Of a stretch of 64,000 bases of DNA, positions 1-7,947 are shown piece by piece. The notes below the pieces were generated by a model, which was not told the DNA's origin, made no database searches, and was given only the letters and a program-made list of their open reading frames with translations. Positions within the stretch are counted from its first letter, which is position 1, and every line of letters begins with the position of its first letter. The translations under genes and the position numbers were made by a program. Source of the stretch: Curtobacterium pusillum (GTDB lineage Bacteria > Actinomycetota > Actinomycetes > Actinomycetales > Microbacteriaceae); contig NZ_JABMCE010000082.1 of NCBI RefSeq assembly GCF_013359865.1, forward strand, positions 58,476 to 122,475. Reading direction: 5' to 3'.

Positions 1-343
1 GGGCGGAGGCGGTCCGCGCGAGGCGAGCCGGGCCTCCAGTCCGGAGCAGCGAGACCGGCGCGGCGAACGCGGCGAAGGTGGGGACCGCGAAGAACAGCAG
101 GGCCAACCGCAGCACGAAGGCCCACCGCAGGTCGCGGTCGTGCACGCCGACGATGCCGAACTGCAGGATCCCGAACAGGACGAGCGCACCGAGGAACGCG
201 AGGCTGCGCCACCACGGCCACCGGCTGCCGCGTCGGGCGGCCCCGACCACCCACCAGCCGTAGGTGACGGCCGCGACGACGATGAGGGCCGTGGCCAGCG
301 GGTCGAACTGCCAGGTGCTCCAGAACTCGGGTGTCGACGGCGT
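1..343 (-). CDS. CtaG-like cytochrome c oxidase assembly membrane protein (5' part only)
   Basis: The window holds only the N-terminal ~114 residues; the gene runs off the left edge. The peptide begins near PSTPEFWSTWQFDPL and continues with a tryptophan-rich segment and several hydrophobic helices (LALLFFAVPTFAAFAAP). This layout is typical of the caa3_CtaG family, which helps insert copper into cytochrome oxidase in actinomycetes. No ATG, GTG or TTG lies where expected. A perfect AGGAGG (complement of 350-355) sits 6 nt before ACG at 341-343, so I place the start there. An unusual start, an internal GTG or a sequencing error are all possible. The family call is by resemblance only. Confidence 0.6.
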
Positions 344-476
344 GGGGTGCCTCCTGCGGGTCGTGCTGCCGAGGACAATCCTCCGCCCGCTCCCCGGTTC
401 GCAGGGGGCGTGAGCGGTGAGAACCGGTTCAGATCCGGGAGGCGCCGGTGGCGGGTGAGGGGCTGCCGGGCTGGTG

Positions 477-482
477 TACAGT
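477..482 (+). promoter_or_regulatory. Putative -10 box (TACAGT) for the Fur-catalase operon
   Basis: The gap between the CtaG-like gene and the Fur gene (344-521) contains TACAGT followed by a comparatively A/T-rich leader with TTGATCTCTGCAAAAG. A Fur-family regulator controlling its own catalase operon would be expected to bind here. No clear -35 or palindromic Fur box is visible, so this is tentative. Confidence 0.3.
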
Positions 483-521
483 GGTTGCGTTGTCTTGATC
501 TCTGCAAAAGAAAGGCTCAGC

Positions 522-965
522 ATGGACGTCGACGCCGACCTGCTCCGCGCCTCCGGACTCCGGGTCACGACACCGCGGCTCGCCGTCCTCCGGGCGACGG
601 AGACGATGCCGCACGCGACCGCCGACGACATCGTCACGGCACTCGCCGCGGAACTCCCGACGACGAGCCACCAGGCCGTCTACGGCGTCCTCGCCGCGCT
701 GACCGGCGTCGGACTGGTCCGGCGCATCGAGCCCGCCGGCAGTCCCGCGCGCTACGAGCGGCGGACCGGCGACAACCACCACCACATCGTCTGCACGATG
801 TGCGGCGCGATCGAGGACGTCGACTGCGCCGTCGGGCACGCGCCCTGCCTCACCCCGTCCGAGACGCACGGCTTCGCGGTGACCACCGCCGAGGTCACCT
901 ACTGGGGCATCTGCGAACGGTGTGCCGCGGCCGAGCGCGACGACGCGGAGCCCCTCCCGGCGTGA
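522..965 (+). CDS. Fur-family transcriptional regulator (FurA/PerR-like)
   Basis: The 147-residue protein has the Fur layout: an N-terminal winged helix (residues ~10-80, with TSHQAVYGVLAAL as the recognition region) and a metal-binding dimerisation half. That half carries a His cluster (DNHHHIVC), a CTMC pair and a CERC pair, the usual structural zinc site. ATG at 522 is preceded by AAAGG 7-10 nt upstream. The gene lies 75 bp before a catalase in the same direction, the classic furA-kat arrangement in actinomycetes. It is therefore probably a peroxide- or iron-responsive repressor of itself and the catalase. The sensing mode (PerR-like His oxidation or iron binding) cannot be settled from sequence alone. 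Confidence 0.88.
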   Translation: MDVDADLLRASGLRVTTPRLAVLRATETMPHATADDIVTALAAELPTTSHQAVYGVLAALTGVGLVRRIEPAGSPARYERRTGDNHHHIVCTMCGAIEDVDCAVGHAPCLTPSETHGFAVTTAEVTYWGICERCAAAERDDAEPLPA

Positions 966-1040
966 TCGCCGACGCGATGCGCCCCCACGAGCAACCCGAG
1001 CATCCCTGACCGAACCAACCGTTCCACCTGAGGAGGAACC

Positions 1041-2546
1041 GTGTCCGACCAGCACACGCCCACCACCACGACCAACAGCGGCGCACCCGTCTCGAGCGAC
1101 CAGCACTCGATGGGTGTCGGCGCCGACGGCCCCCTCGCCCTCCACGACCACTACCTCGTCGAGAAGCTCGCCCAGTTCAACCGCGAGCGGGTGCCGGAGC
1201 GCGTCGTGCACGCCAAGGGCGGCGGCGCCTTCGGTACCTTCACCGTGACGCAGGACATCAGCCGGTACACCCGTGCCGCCTTCCTGCAGCCGGGCCAGAC
1301 CACCGAGATGCTCGCCCGCTTCTCCTCCGTCGCCGGCGAGCAGGGGTCCCCGGACACCTGGCGCGACCCCCGCGGCTTCGCGCTGAAGTTCTACACGACC
1401 GAGGGCAACTACGACCTCGTCGGCAACAACACCCCGGTGTTCTTCCTCCGCGACGGCATCAAGTTCCCGGACTTCATCCGCTCGCAGAAGCGCCTGCCGG
1501 GCTCGCACCTCCGCGACCACGACATGCAGTGGGACTTCTGGACGCTCTCGCCCGAGTCGGCGCACCAGGTGACGTGGCTGATGGGCGACCGTGGCCTCCC
1601 CGCGAGCTGGCGGAACATGGACGGCTTCGGCTCCCACACGTACCAGTGGATCAACGCCGAGGGCGAGCGCTTCTGGGTGAAGTACCACTTCCTCACCGAG
1701 CAGGGCCACAAGACCCTCACGCAGGAGGACGCCGACCGCATCGCCGGCGAGGACGCGGACTTCCACATCCGCGACCTGCACGAGGCCATCGAGCGCGGCG
1801 ACCACCCGCGATGGACCCTCAAGGTGCAGGTCATGCCCTACGCCGACGCCGAGAGCTACCGCTTCAACCCCTTCGACCTCACGAAGGTCTGGCCGCACGC
1901 CGACTACCCCCTCATCGAGGTGGGCACGATGGAGCTCAACCGCAACCCAGAGAACTACTTCGCGCAGATCGAGCAGGCGACGTTCGCCCCCTCGAACTTC
2001 GTTCCCGGCATCGCGGCGAGCCCGGACAAGATGCTCCTCGCGCGCATCTTCAGCTACGCGGACGCCCACCGCTACCGCGTCGGCACGAACCACGCGCAGC
2101 TGCCGGTGAACGCCCCGAAGAACGAGGTCCACTCGTACTCGAAGGACGGGGCGATGCGCTTCGACTTCCAGAAGTCCGAGGTCCCCGTGTACGCGCCGAA
2201 CTCCCTCGGCGGCGCGCACGCCGACCACGGCGCGACCGACGACACCCCGGGCTGGGAGTCCGACGGCGCCCTGCAGCGCTCCGCCGCGACCCTCCACCCC
2301 GAGGACGACGACTTCGGCCAGGCCGGCACGCTCTACCGCGAGGTCCTCGACGCCGCCGCCCGCGAGCGCCTGGTCGGCAACATCGCCGGGCACGTCTCGA
2401 AGGTGACGCGCGATGACCTGCGCGAGCGCGTGTTCGCGTACTGGACGAACGTCGACGCCGACCTGGGCGCGCGCGTGCGCGCCGCGGTCGCGCCGAGCGC
2501 GCCGGGATCCAACGAGGACCCGGAGAAGGTCGCGGTCGAGGCGTAA
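1041..2546 (+). CDS. katA: Monofunctional haem catalase, KatA type
   Basis: This 501-residue protein converts hydrogen peroxide to water and oxygen. All catalytic landmarks are present: the distal His in VVHAKG (~57), the distal Asn in GNNTPVFF (~130) and the proximal haem-ligating Tyr in [14 protein letters not shown] (~340). The length fits small-subunit clade catalases. GTG at 1041 follows a strong GAGGAGG. It is probably co-transcribed with the Fur-family gene upstream. It ends with TAA just before a near-perfect palindrome that likely terminates transcription. No signal peptide is present, so it is cytoplasmic. Confidence 0.97.
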   Translation: MSDQHTPTTTTNSGAPVSSDQHSMGVGADGPLALHDHYLVEKLAQFNRERVPERVVHAKGGGAFGTFTVTQDISRYTRAAFLQPGQTTEMLARFSSVAGEQGSPDTWRDPRGFALKFYTTEGNYDLVGNNTPVFFLRDGIKFPDFIRSQKRLPGSHLRDHDMQWDFWTLSPESAHQVTWLMGDRGLPASWRNMDGFGSHTYQWINAEGERFWVKYHFLTEQGHKTLTQEDADRIAGEDADFHIRDLHEAIERGDHPRWTLKVQVMPYADAESYRFNPFDLTKVWPHADYPLIEVGTMELNRNPENYFAQIEQATFAPSNFVPGIAASPDKMLLARIFSYADAHRYRVGTNHAQLPVNAPKNEVHSYSKDGAMRFDFQKSEVPVYAPNSLGGAHADHGATDDTPGWESDGALQRSAATLHPEDDDFGQAGTLYREVLDAAARERLVGNIAGHVSKVTRDDLRERVFAYWTNVDADLGARVRAAVAPSAPGSNEDPEKVAVEA

Positions 2547-2558
2547 GCCCCGATCTCC

Positions 2559-2609
2559 ACGGACGGGAGGCGCGGTGCGGGTCCGACCCGCACCGCGCCT
2601 CCCGTCCGT
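2559..2609. repeat. Near-perfect 51-nt palindrome between convergent genes, probable bidirectional terminator
   Basis: Two 25-nt arms, starting ACGGACGGGAGGCGCGG and ending with its exact complement, are separated by one base. It lies between the ends of katA and the convergent acyltransferase. The same GGGAGGCGCGG/CCGCGCCTCCC core recurs at 40599-40652, 55741-55774 and 57721-57780, so this is a dispersed repeat that probably also terminates transcription. No U-tract follows. Confidence 0.8.
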
Positions 2610-2620
2610 CTGAAGCGGCT

Positions 2621-3187
2621 CTAGACCTGCTGGCCGTTCAGCCAGATCGGGCCGGCCGGCCAGTCCTCGAGGCGTTCCGCCACCGGGAGCACCATCCAGC
2701 CGCCCTGGTCCGTCATCGGGAGGCCGGCGCCCTCCGCGGTGAACGCGGTGTAGTCGGCGACGGCGTCGTCGAAGACGTGCCACCCGAGGTTTGCGTAGAA
2801 CGGCACGCGGTTCTCGCCCGCACCGAGGAAGCCGTACGGCACCCCGAGCCCCTCGAGCACGGCGTGCGCGCGCTCCATGAGGTCGCGGCCCTTGCCCGTT
2901 CCCTGCAGCCGGGGTGACACCGCGACCAATCCCGTGTCCCCGACCAGGACGTCCCGCCCGCCGACGGTGATGAACATCCGGCGGATGCCGACGTGCGCGA
3001 GGACGACGCCGCCCGCGTCACGTGCAAGCACGCGCCGTTCGGGTTGCATGCCCGCCCAGCTGCGGCCGCCCACGTACCAGTGCGACCAGTCGGGGAAGGC
3101 CCGCCCCAGGAGCGCTGCGATCGCCTCGTGGTCGGGAAGCGACAGCGTGCTCTCCTCGACCACCTCCCACCGGATGTCGTCAGTCAC
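2621..3187 (-). CDS. NodA-like GNAT-fold acyltransferase
   Basis: This 188-residue protein has GNAT features: a core strand (GLVAVSPRLQGTGKGRDLM) with the acyl-CoA loop, and a C-terminal FYANLGWHVF. It also carries a series of motifs that I recall from rhizobial NodA, the enzyme that puts the fatty acyl chain on Nod factor: an N-terminal SLPDHEAI, GGRSWAGMQPERR, AHVGIRRMFITVG, LGVPYGF and a final DWPAG. The length is close to NodA (~196). No nodB, nodC or other Nod genes are nearby, so a lipo-chitin role is not implied; a distinct N-acyltransfer is more likely. GTG at 3187 has CAGGAT 6 nt upstream, so it may be leaderless. Confidence 0.7.
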   Translation of the reverse strand: MTDDIRWEVVEESTLSLPDHEAIAALLGRAFPDWSHWYVGGRSWAGMQPERRVLARDAGGVVLAHVGIRRMFITVGGRDVLVGDTGLVAVSPRLQGTGKGRDLMERAHAVLEGLGVPYGFLGAGENRVPFYANLGWHVFDDAVADYTAFTAEGAGLPMTDQGGWMVLPVAERLEDWPAGPIWLNGQQV

Positions 3188-3219
3188 GCGTCCATCCTGC
3201 CGGGTTCCGGCCTCCGCGG

Positions 3220-3249
3220 TTGCATCGGTCCACTGAACGGTAATACGTT
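3220..3249 (+). promoter_or_regulatory. Possible promoter of the secreted-peptide cassette
   Basis: TTGCAT at 3220-3225 and an A/T-rich TAATACGTTA at 3241-3250 could form -35 and -10 elements (spacer 15-18 depending on register). A 6-bp stem, GGCACC-GGGGT-GGTGCC, lies at 3256-3272 in the leader ahead of the ribosome-binding site. The local A/T content stands out from the surroundings. Exact register is uncertain. Confidence 0.3.
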
Positions 3250-3291
3250 AACGGCGGCACCGGGGTGGTGCCACAAGGAATGGGGAGATCG

Positions 3292-3576
3292 ATGTCGATC
3301 AAGAACGTCGTGCTCGGTGCTGTTGTGCTCGGGACCGTGGTGGCCGGAGGGGTCGCGGTCGATACCGCGAGCGCGCCGGAGGCGAAGGCTGCCGCCTGTT
3401 GGGGGCAGATCACCCTCACGCAGGGCAAGAACTACACCGGGTGCGGTCGAGCACAGCACTTCAACCGCTTCAAGAACGGCACGTACGCGTGGGGCAACAT
3501 CGTCGGCTCGAACGCCTGGTCGCGGCAGAAGCTCTGTTACGCGAACGTGGCTCAGTACGGAATGGTCAGGGCCTGA
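3292..3576 (+). CDS. Secreted cationic Cys-containing peptide precursor (bacteriocin-like candidate)
   Basis: The 94-residue precursor starts at ATG 3292 after GGGGAG. A Sec-type signal peptide (residues 1-33: Lys, hydrophobic core VVLGAVVLGTVVAGG, then PEAKA as cleavage site) precedes a mature part of about 61 residues. The mature part has 7 Lys/Arg, no Asp or Glu, three Cys (mature positions ~3, 18, 49) and three Trp. That composition suits a secreted antimicrobial or envelope-active peptide. I do not recognise the family; it lacks the motifs I associate with lactococcin 972. Codons are visibly less GC-biased than in neighbours, suggesting acquisition. It heads a co-directional cassette with a lipoprotein and a MacAB/YknXYZ-like transporter, which could export it or protect against it. 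Confidence 0.7.
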   Translation: MSIKNVVLGAVVLGTVVAGGVAVDTASAPEAKAAACWGQITLTQGKNYTGCGRAQHFNRFKNGTYAWGNIVGSNAWSRQKLCYANVAQYGMVRA

Positions 3577-3579
3577 CCT

Positions 3580-4182
3580 GTGCCCGTTGGTCGGCCAGTT
3601 CGGACAGTCCTGGTGTCCGTCTTGGTCGGGGCGCTTCTCACGGCGTGCTCGGCCGAGCCAGAGGGCCAAGGTCTCGCTCACGAGTCGTTTGCATCAGCGG
3701 GCCCCTGGGCTGAGGAGTTCGCCGCGTCCTCCGAGCACGCGAGCGAGTTCGAGACAGCGATCCTACGGGACGGAGTCATCACTCCAGCCGAGCTCGAGGA
3801 AGCCCAGAGCCGCAAGCGCCGGTGCATGCTCGATGCGGGGATCATCTGGGACATCTTCGACGATGGAACGTCGCAAGCCGAAGCGGCTGACGGTGGTGCG
3901 CTGGGGCCGACCGACGAGGTCCATGCGGTCTTGGACAGGTGTGCTCGACGCTTCGACCGAAGCGTCACCTATCTGTTCAACGAGATCCGGCGCAACCCGG
4001 AGAGGCAGGACGAGGCAAAGATCACCGTGACGTGTCTTCGCAACGCGGGCGTCGTCGGCCCGGAGTACGACGAGCTGCGCTGGCGCGCGGACGATGAGGA
4101 AGGAACCTATCCGTTCGACGTGTACGACGCTCGAGTTGAGGAGTGTCGGCTGGATCCACTCGGGCTCTGGCGGTCGCCGTGA
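3580..4182 (+). CDS. Lipoprotein of unknown function in the secreted-peptide cassette
   Basis: GTG at 3580 lies 3 nt after the stop of the peptide gene, suggesting translational coupling. The 200-residue product has a lipoprotein signal (VLVSVLVGALLTAC, lipobox LTAC), so it should be anchored on the outer face of the membrane. The mature part is acidic and helical, with four further Cys (RCMLD, DRCARRF, VTCLRN, EECRLD) that could pair. I do not recognise a family. Its place directly after the peptide suggests an immunity, chaperone or docking role, which is inference only. Its codon use is also less GC-biased. Its stop overlaps the next start (TGATG). Confidence 0.75.
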   Translation: MPVGRPVRTVLVSVLVGALLTACSAEPEGQGLAHESFASAGPWAEEFAASSEHASEFETAILRDGVITPAELEEAQSRKRRCMLDAGIIWDIFDDGTSQAEAADGGALGPTDEVHAVLDRCARRFDRSVTYLFNEIRRNPERQDEAKITVTCLRNAGVVGPEYDELRWRADDEEGTYPFDVYDARVEECRLDPLGLWRSP

Positions 4183-5225
4183 TGCGGCCCCCATCAGGGA
4201 CACTCGTCGGGCTCGGGGCGATGTTCGTCGCCGCGGGGACCGCGGTGGTGTTGGTGGTGACGCTGCCCGTCGAAGCGCCGCAAGCGCTGCGGACGGCGAC
4301 GCCTGCCACCACCGTTCGCGTGACCGAACGGTCGGACGCGGATGAGCGGCAGGTGCAGCTCGCCCTCGACACCGGAGCGCCGCGGGCCGTCGTGACCAGT
4401 CGGACCGGCACGGTGACCTCGTCCGCCTGCTCGACGGGAGCGACGCTCCGGAGCGGGGACGTCGTCGCTCGGGTCGACGGCGCTCCGGTCATCACGCTCG
4501 CGTCCGACGTCCCGCTGTGGCGCGACCTCGCCCTGAACGACGCGGGCGACGACGTCCGAGGCCTGCAGCGCGCACTCAACGCCGGCGGTGCCGGACTCAG
4601 CGTGGACGGTGTGCTCGGGAAGGCCACCCTGCACGCGGCGCGGCGGTTCCTCGTGGATCGCGGCGTACACCGGGACGAACTCCCGGACGCCGTCGTCCCG
4701 CGCGCGCCCTTCGGCTGGGTTCCCGCGGTCGAGAACACCGTCCGGACCTGTACCGCGGTCGTGGGAGCTCCGGTGGGACCGGACGGCGTGCTCGTGGAGC
4801 TCCCCGCCGAGTTGCGCGGCGCACGCATCGACTCGGTGCCGGTCGACCCCGTGCCCGGTGAGCGGCAGCTGCGAATCGGGCGCACCATGGCTGCGGTCGA
4901 CGCGAGCGGTGTGGTGTCGTCGAGCGAAGCCCTCGCCGCAGTCGCCGCGCTCCCGGAGTACGCCGCGACCGTCGCATCGGCCGACGGTGTGCCGACGCTG
5001 CCGGTGACCTGGTCGCTGCGCCGGCCCCGCACGGTGCAGGTGGTCCCGCCGACTGCGTTGTTCGCGATCGAGGGCAACCGCGCCTGTGTCCAGCCGACGA
5101 GGGGCGACCCGATCGACGTCGAGGTCCTCGGGTCCGAGCTCGGTCAGTCCTTCGTCCGCGCGCCAGACGGTCGGACGCTCGACCGACTGCGCGCTGTACC
5201 CGATCGGACCCGCTCGTGTCGGTGA
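4182..5225 (+). CDS. Membrane-anchored peptidoglycan-binding adaptor (MacA/YknX-like partner)
   Basis: ATG at 4182 overlaps the lipoprotein stop. The 347-residue protein has one N-terminal membrane segment (~residues 8-30) and an extracytoplasmic body. After a short lipoyl-like segment (TGTVTS...GDVVARVDG), residues ~120-165 form a peptidoglycan-binding type 1 repeat (GDDVRGLQRALNAGG, VDGVLGKATLHAARRFL). Proteins of this design act as periplasmic-adaptor counterparts of MacB-type ABC transporters in Gram-positive bacteria. It overlaps the ATPase gene by 10 nt, so all parts are translated together. Substrate is unknown; the peptide at 3292 is the obvious candidate. Confidence 0.75.
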   Translation: MRPPSGTLVGLGAMFVAAGTAVVLVVTLPVEAPQALRTATPATTVRVTERSDADERQVQLALDTGAPRAVVTSRTGTVTSSACSTGATLRSGDVVARVDGAPVITLASDVPLWRDLALNDAGDDVRGLQRALNAGGAGLSVDGVLGKATLHAARRFLVDRGVHRDELPDAVVPRAPFGWVPAVENTVRTCTAVVGAPVGPDGVLVELPAELRGARIDSVPVDPVPGERQLRIGRTMAAVDASGVVSSSEALAAVAALPEYAATVASADGVPTLPVTWSLRRPRTVQVVPPTALFAIEGNRACVQPTRGDPIDVEVLGSELGQSFVRAPDGRTLDRLRAVPDRTRSCR

Positions 5226-5818
5226 CGCTCGAGGGTGTGGGGCACGGGTGGTCGACCGGATCGGAGCTGTTCCACGGGGTCGATCGCACCTTCGACGAGG
5301 GCACCGTCACCGCGCTCGTCGGACCGAGTGGATCGGGCAAGTCGACGCTCCTGGCGATCCTCGCGGGCATGCTCCGTCCGAGGCACGGAACGGTCCGGCG
5401 GCCGGACCACTGCCGCCCGCTGTGGGTGTTCCAGAACCCGTACGGCGTCGCACGCCGACGCGTGCTGGACCACGTCGCGATGCCGTTCCTCGCTCGCGGT
5501 GCCGACCGCCGGAGCGCCGACGTCCGGTCGTTCGAGGTGCTCGAGCGGTTCGGGCTCGGGCATCGAGCACACGCGCGCTTCGCCGAGCTCTCCGGCGGCG
5601 AAGCACAACGGCTCATGCTCGCGCGGGCGATCGCGAGCGCGCCGGACCTCATGCTCGTCGACGAGCCGACCGCGCAGCTCGACCGTTCGACGGCGGACGA
5701 GGTCAACCGGGCGATCGGGGCGTTGGCGGAGTCCGGGGTGGTGGTCGTCGTCGCGACGCACGACGAGGACACCCGGGCCGCGTGCGATGCCGTCCTCGAC
5801 CTCGGGCGGTACCGGTGA
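5216..5818 (+). CDS. ABC transporter ATP-binding subunit (MacB/LolD-like)
   Basis: This compact 200-residue ATPase has every motif in order: Walker A GPSGSGKST (~35-43), Q-loop VFQNP, signature LSGGEAQ, Walker B LMLVDEPT and the switch His in ATHDED. It is shorter than most family members, with a trimmed helical region. It overlaps the adaptor upstream by 10 nt and the permease downstream by 4 nt (GTGA). It should power the permease encoded next, in the mechanotransmission style of MacB/FtsE-type systems. Confidence 0.93.
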   Translation: MSVTLEGVGHGWSTGSELFHGVDRTFDEGTVTALVGPSGSGKSTLLAILAGMLRPRHGTVRRPDHCRPLWVFQNPYGVARRRVLDHVAMPFLARGADRRSADVRSFEVLERFGLGHRAHARFAELSGGEAQRLMLARAIASAPDLMLVDEPTAQLDRSTADEVNRAIGALAESGVVVVVATHDEDTRAACDAVLDLGRYR

Positions 5819-6918
5819 GCACACGGGCGCCCGGGTGTCGGATGCGATCGAGTGAGGTCGTTCGCGAGGCGTGGCGGGACATCGCGTCGGGCGCGGCGTG
5901 GGCGGCCACGGCCGCGGTCGTCCTCGCCGTGCTCCTCGCCGGGATCGTGGGGCTCCGTGCGATGGGCGTCGTGGCGGACGTTCGTGCGGCGACCCGCTAC
6001 GTGGCGAGCGGAGCCGCGACGACCGTGCAGCGCGCCGAGGGGCGGATCGACGGGCGGGTGTGCGACGCGCTCGGGGGTTCGGAAGGCGTCATCGCGTCCG
6101 GAGCGCTCCGCCGACTGGAACAGGGCGCGGTGCCCGCTGCGCTGCCGCGGTCGGCGGTCCCGACGTACGAGGTGACGGTCGGTGTGCTCGGCGTTCTCGG
6201 TGTGCCGGAGTCCGCCGGCTCGGTCGGGGTCGTCCTCTCACCAGCCGTGCACGATGCCCTGGGGCTCGGTCCCGGCGACGACCTCGCGATGACCTCCGGT
6301 TCCACCGTCACGGTGACCGGGGTGTACGCGTACCCGGACGATGGGCGCGATCCGGACCTCGAGTACGCGCTCCTCGCCCCGACCGCGGACGACGGCGAGC
6401 CGTTCGATGCGTGCTGGGTGACGGTGTGGCCGCTGCGCGACGACACGGTGCCGATGCTCCGTCGGGCGGTCCTGCCGGCGACCGGTGCGGAGGGGGAGGA
6501 CCGGCCGACCGTGGGGCAGCTGAACCCGCGGCTCGGGGAGACGTTCGTCCGCTCGGGGGACGTACCGGCGGTCGTGCCCATGGCCGTGGCCGGCGCGACA
6601 GGTACCGCTGTGGGGGCCGCCGCCGTGATGCGTCGGCGCCTGTCGCTCGCGTCGGACCTGCACGTGGGAGTGCCCAGGAGCGCGCAGGTGGCCGGGATCG
6701 TCCTGCAGCACCTCGTGTGGGCCTCGGCGGCGGCGCTCGCCGCGGTGGCGACTGCGACGATCATCGTGCGTGGGCTGCCGGCGGACGACGCGGTGCCGAT
6801 CGTGACCGCGGCAGTCGCAGTAGCCGTTGTCGGGGTCGTCGGGACGCTGGTCGGTGGAGCGCTCGCCGCGACGTCCGTCCGCGAACGGTCGCTGCACCGC
6901 TACTTCCGTGCCCGCTGA
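5815..6918 (+). CDS. FtsX/MacB-like ABC transporter permease
   Basis: The 367-residue protein begins with GTG in a GTGA overlap with the ATPase stop; ATG at 5842 is an alternative. Topology is MacB-like: one N-terminal helix (AATAAVVLAVLLAGIVGL), a large extracytoplasmic domain (~residues 45-260), then three C-terminal helices around VVPMAVAGATGTAVGAA, IVLQHLVWASAAALAAV and VPIVTAAVAVAVVGVVG. With the preceding adaptor and ATPase it completes a tripartite-style transporter in a single-membrane cell. It is the last gene of the cassette; the next gene is convergent. Confidence 0.82.
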   Translation: MSTRAPGCRMRSSEVVREAWRDIASGAAWAATAAVVLAVLLAGIVGLRAMGVVADVRAATRYVASGAATTVQRAEGRIDGRVCDALGGSEGVIASGALRRLEQGAVPAALPRSAVPTYEVTVGVLGVLGVPESAGSVGVVLSPAVHDALGLGPGDDLAMTSGSTVTVTGVYAYPDDGRDPDLEYALLAPTADDGEPFDACWVTVWPLRDDTVPMLRRAVLPATGAEGEDRPTVGQLNPRLGETFVRSGDVPAVVPMAVAGATGTAVGAAAVMRRRLSLASDLHVGVPRSAQVAGIVLQHLVWASAAALAAVATATIIVRGLPADDAVPIVTAAVAVAVVGVVGTLVGGALAATSVRERSLHRYFRAR

Positions 6919-6945
6919 CCATGACCGGCACCGCGGGCAGCGCCG

Positions 6946-7815
6946 TCAGCCGCGGTCGGGCGCGGTCACCTCGATGCGGTTCGCCCACGGGTCCTCGAAC
7001 GCGACCGTCCGCCCGTCGTCGGCCGTCTGCACGCCCGTGTCGTGCATCCGCGCGATGAGCGCGCCGAGGTCGTCCGCGCCGGGCACCTCGATCCGGACGA
7101 GCCCCAGGCCGAGGGCGAGCCGGCGGCGCCCGGCCCCACGGGAGTTCCACGTGTTCATGGCCATGTGGTGGTGGTACCCGCCCGCGCTGACGAACAGTGC
7201 CTCGCCCCAGCCGGCGGTGGTGGCGAAACCGAGCTTGTCGACGTAGAACTCCTTCGCTCCGGCCACGTCGCCGACGGACAGGTGCACGTGCCCGACGCGC
7301 CCCGGACGCGCACCGGCGCCGTCGAGCGCGTCCTGTGTCAGGTGCTCCCGCAGGAACTCGTTCGGGTCGAGGGCGATCGTCGCCATGTCGACCATGCCGT
7401 GCGTCCAGGACCACTCGGTCCGGTCGCGGTCCCAGTACAGCTCGACGCCGTTGCCCTCGGGATCGGTGAAGTAGAAGGCGTTGCTGACGAGGTGGTCGGC
7501 GCTGCCGGTGAACGTCTGCGGGTACTTCGTCGCGACGGAGTAGAGCGCAGCGGCGAGGTCGGCCTTCGTGTCGAAGAGGATCGCGGTGTGGAACAGCCCG
7601 GCCTCGTGGGCGCCGGCGTGCCGCATCGACGGTGCGTGTTCGAGGACCACGATGGGCGTCGTGCCGCGCCCGAGCACGGCGACGCCGCCCTCGTTCGACA
7701 GGAGGGAGAGCCCCACGCCCTCGCGGTAGTAGCCGATCATCCGGTCGAGGTCCGCGACCCGGAGCGTCACGGCGCCCATCCCGGTGTCGGCGGCGAGGAG
7801 GTCCATCGTGTTCAC
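6946..7815 (-). CDS. Two-domain VOC-family protein (extradiol dioxygenase-like)
   Basis: The ~289-residue protein holds two vicinal-oxygen-chelate modules. Module 1 (~residues 10-130) has LFHTAILF and GNGVELYWDRDR; module 2 (~150-280) has VGHVHLSVGDV, YHHHMAMNTW and NRIEVTAP. His and Glu residues of these motifs form the metal site of CatE-like extradiol dioxygenases and glyoxalase relatives. Substrate is unknown; an aromatic or quinone compound is plausible from the family. GTG at 7815 and ATG at 7806 are both possible starts, and neither has a strong ribosome-binding site. A TGAC-AC-GTCA palindrome lies 25 nt upstream. Confidence 0.85.
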   Translation of the reverse strand: MNTMDLLAADTGMGAVTLRVADLDRMIGYYREGVGLSLLSNEGGVAVLGRGTTPIVVLEHAPSMRHAGAHEAGLFHTAILFDTKADLAAALYSVATKYPQTFTGSADHLVSNAFYFTDPEGNGVELYWDRDRTEWSWTHGMVDMATIALDPNEFLREHLTQDALDGAGARPGRVGHVHLSVGDVAGAKEFYVDKLGFATTAGWGEALFVSAGGYHHHMAMNTWNSRGAGRRRLALGLGLVRIEVPGADDLGALIARMHDTGVQTADDGRTVAFEDPWANRIEVTAPDRG

Positions 7816-7839
7816 GGGTCCAGTGTGCGCCGATCTAGG

Positions 7840-7849
7840 TGACACGTCA
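7840..7849. promoter_or_regulatory. Small palindrome (TGAC-AC-GTCA) upstream of the VOC gene
   Basis: The site lies in the divergent gap between the VOC gene (leftward) and a membrane protein (rightward). On the minus strand TTGACG overlaps it, so it could combine a -35 element with an operator. A similar arm pair occurs upstream of the ABC-2 operon at 13246-13259. The sequence is short and could arise by chance. Confidence 0.3.
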
Positions 7850-7947
7850 ACTAAATGCTGGGGGTGATCGCGCCCGCACCCTGTGCCATGGCATCGCACT
7901 CGGTGTCCTGTCGGCGGAGCCGTGCAGACGGGGGCCAAGATGGAGGG

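Noticed and set aside
429..2783. Very long open frame antisense to fur and katA
   Set aside because: It is a shadow of GC-rich codon bias: Arg/Val/Gly/Asp-rich translation with no domain, opposite a certain catalase. Similar shadows oppose the RND, DEAD-box and Pit genes (e.g. 32254-36105, 38160-41069, 58066-61143).
3292..3576. Naming the secreted peptide a lactococcin 972-type bacteriocin
   Set aside because: The ABC-transporter context is similar, but the mature sequence lacks the motifs I associate with that family and the permease is much smaller than its usual membrane partner.
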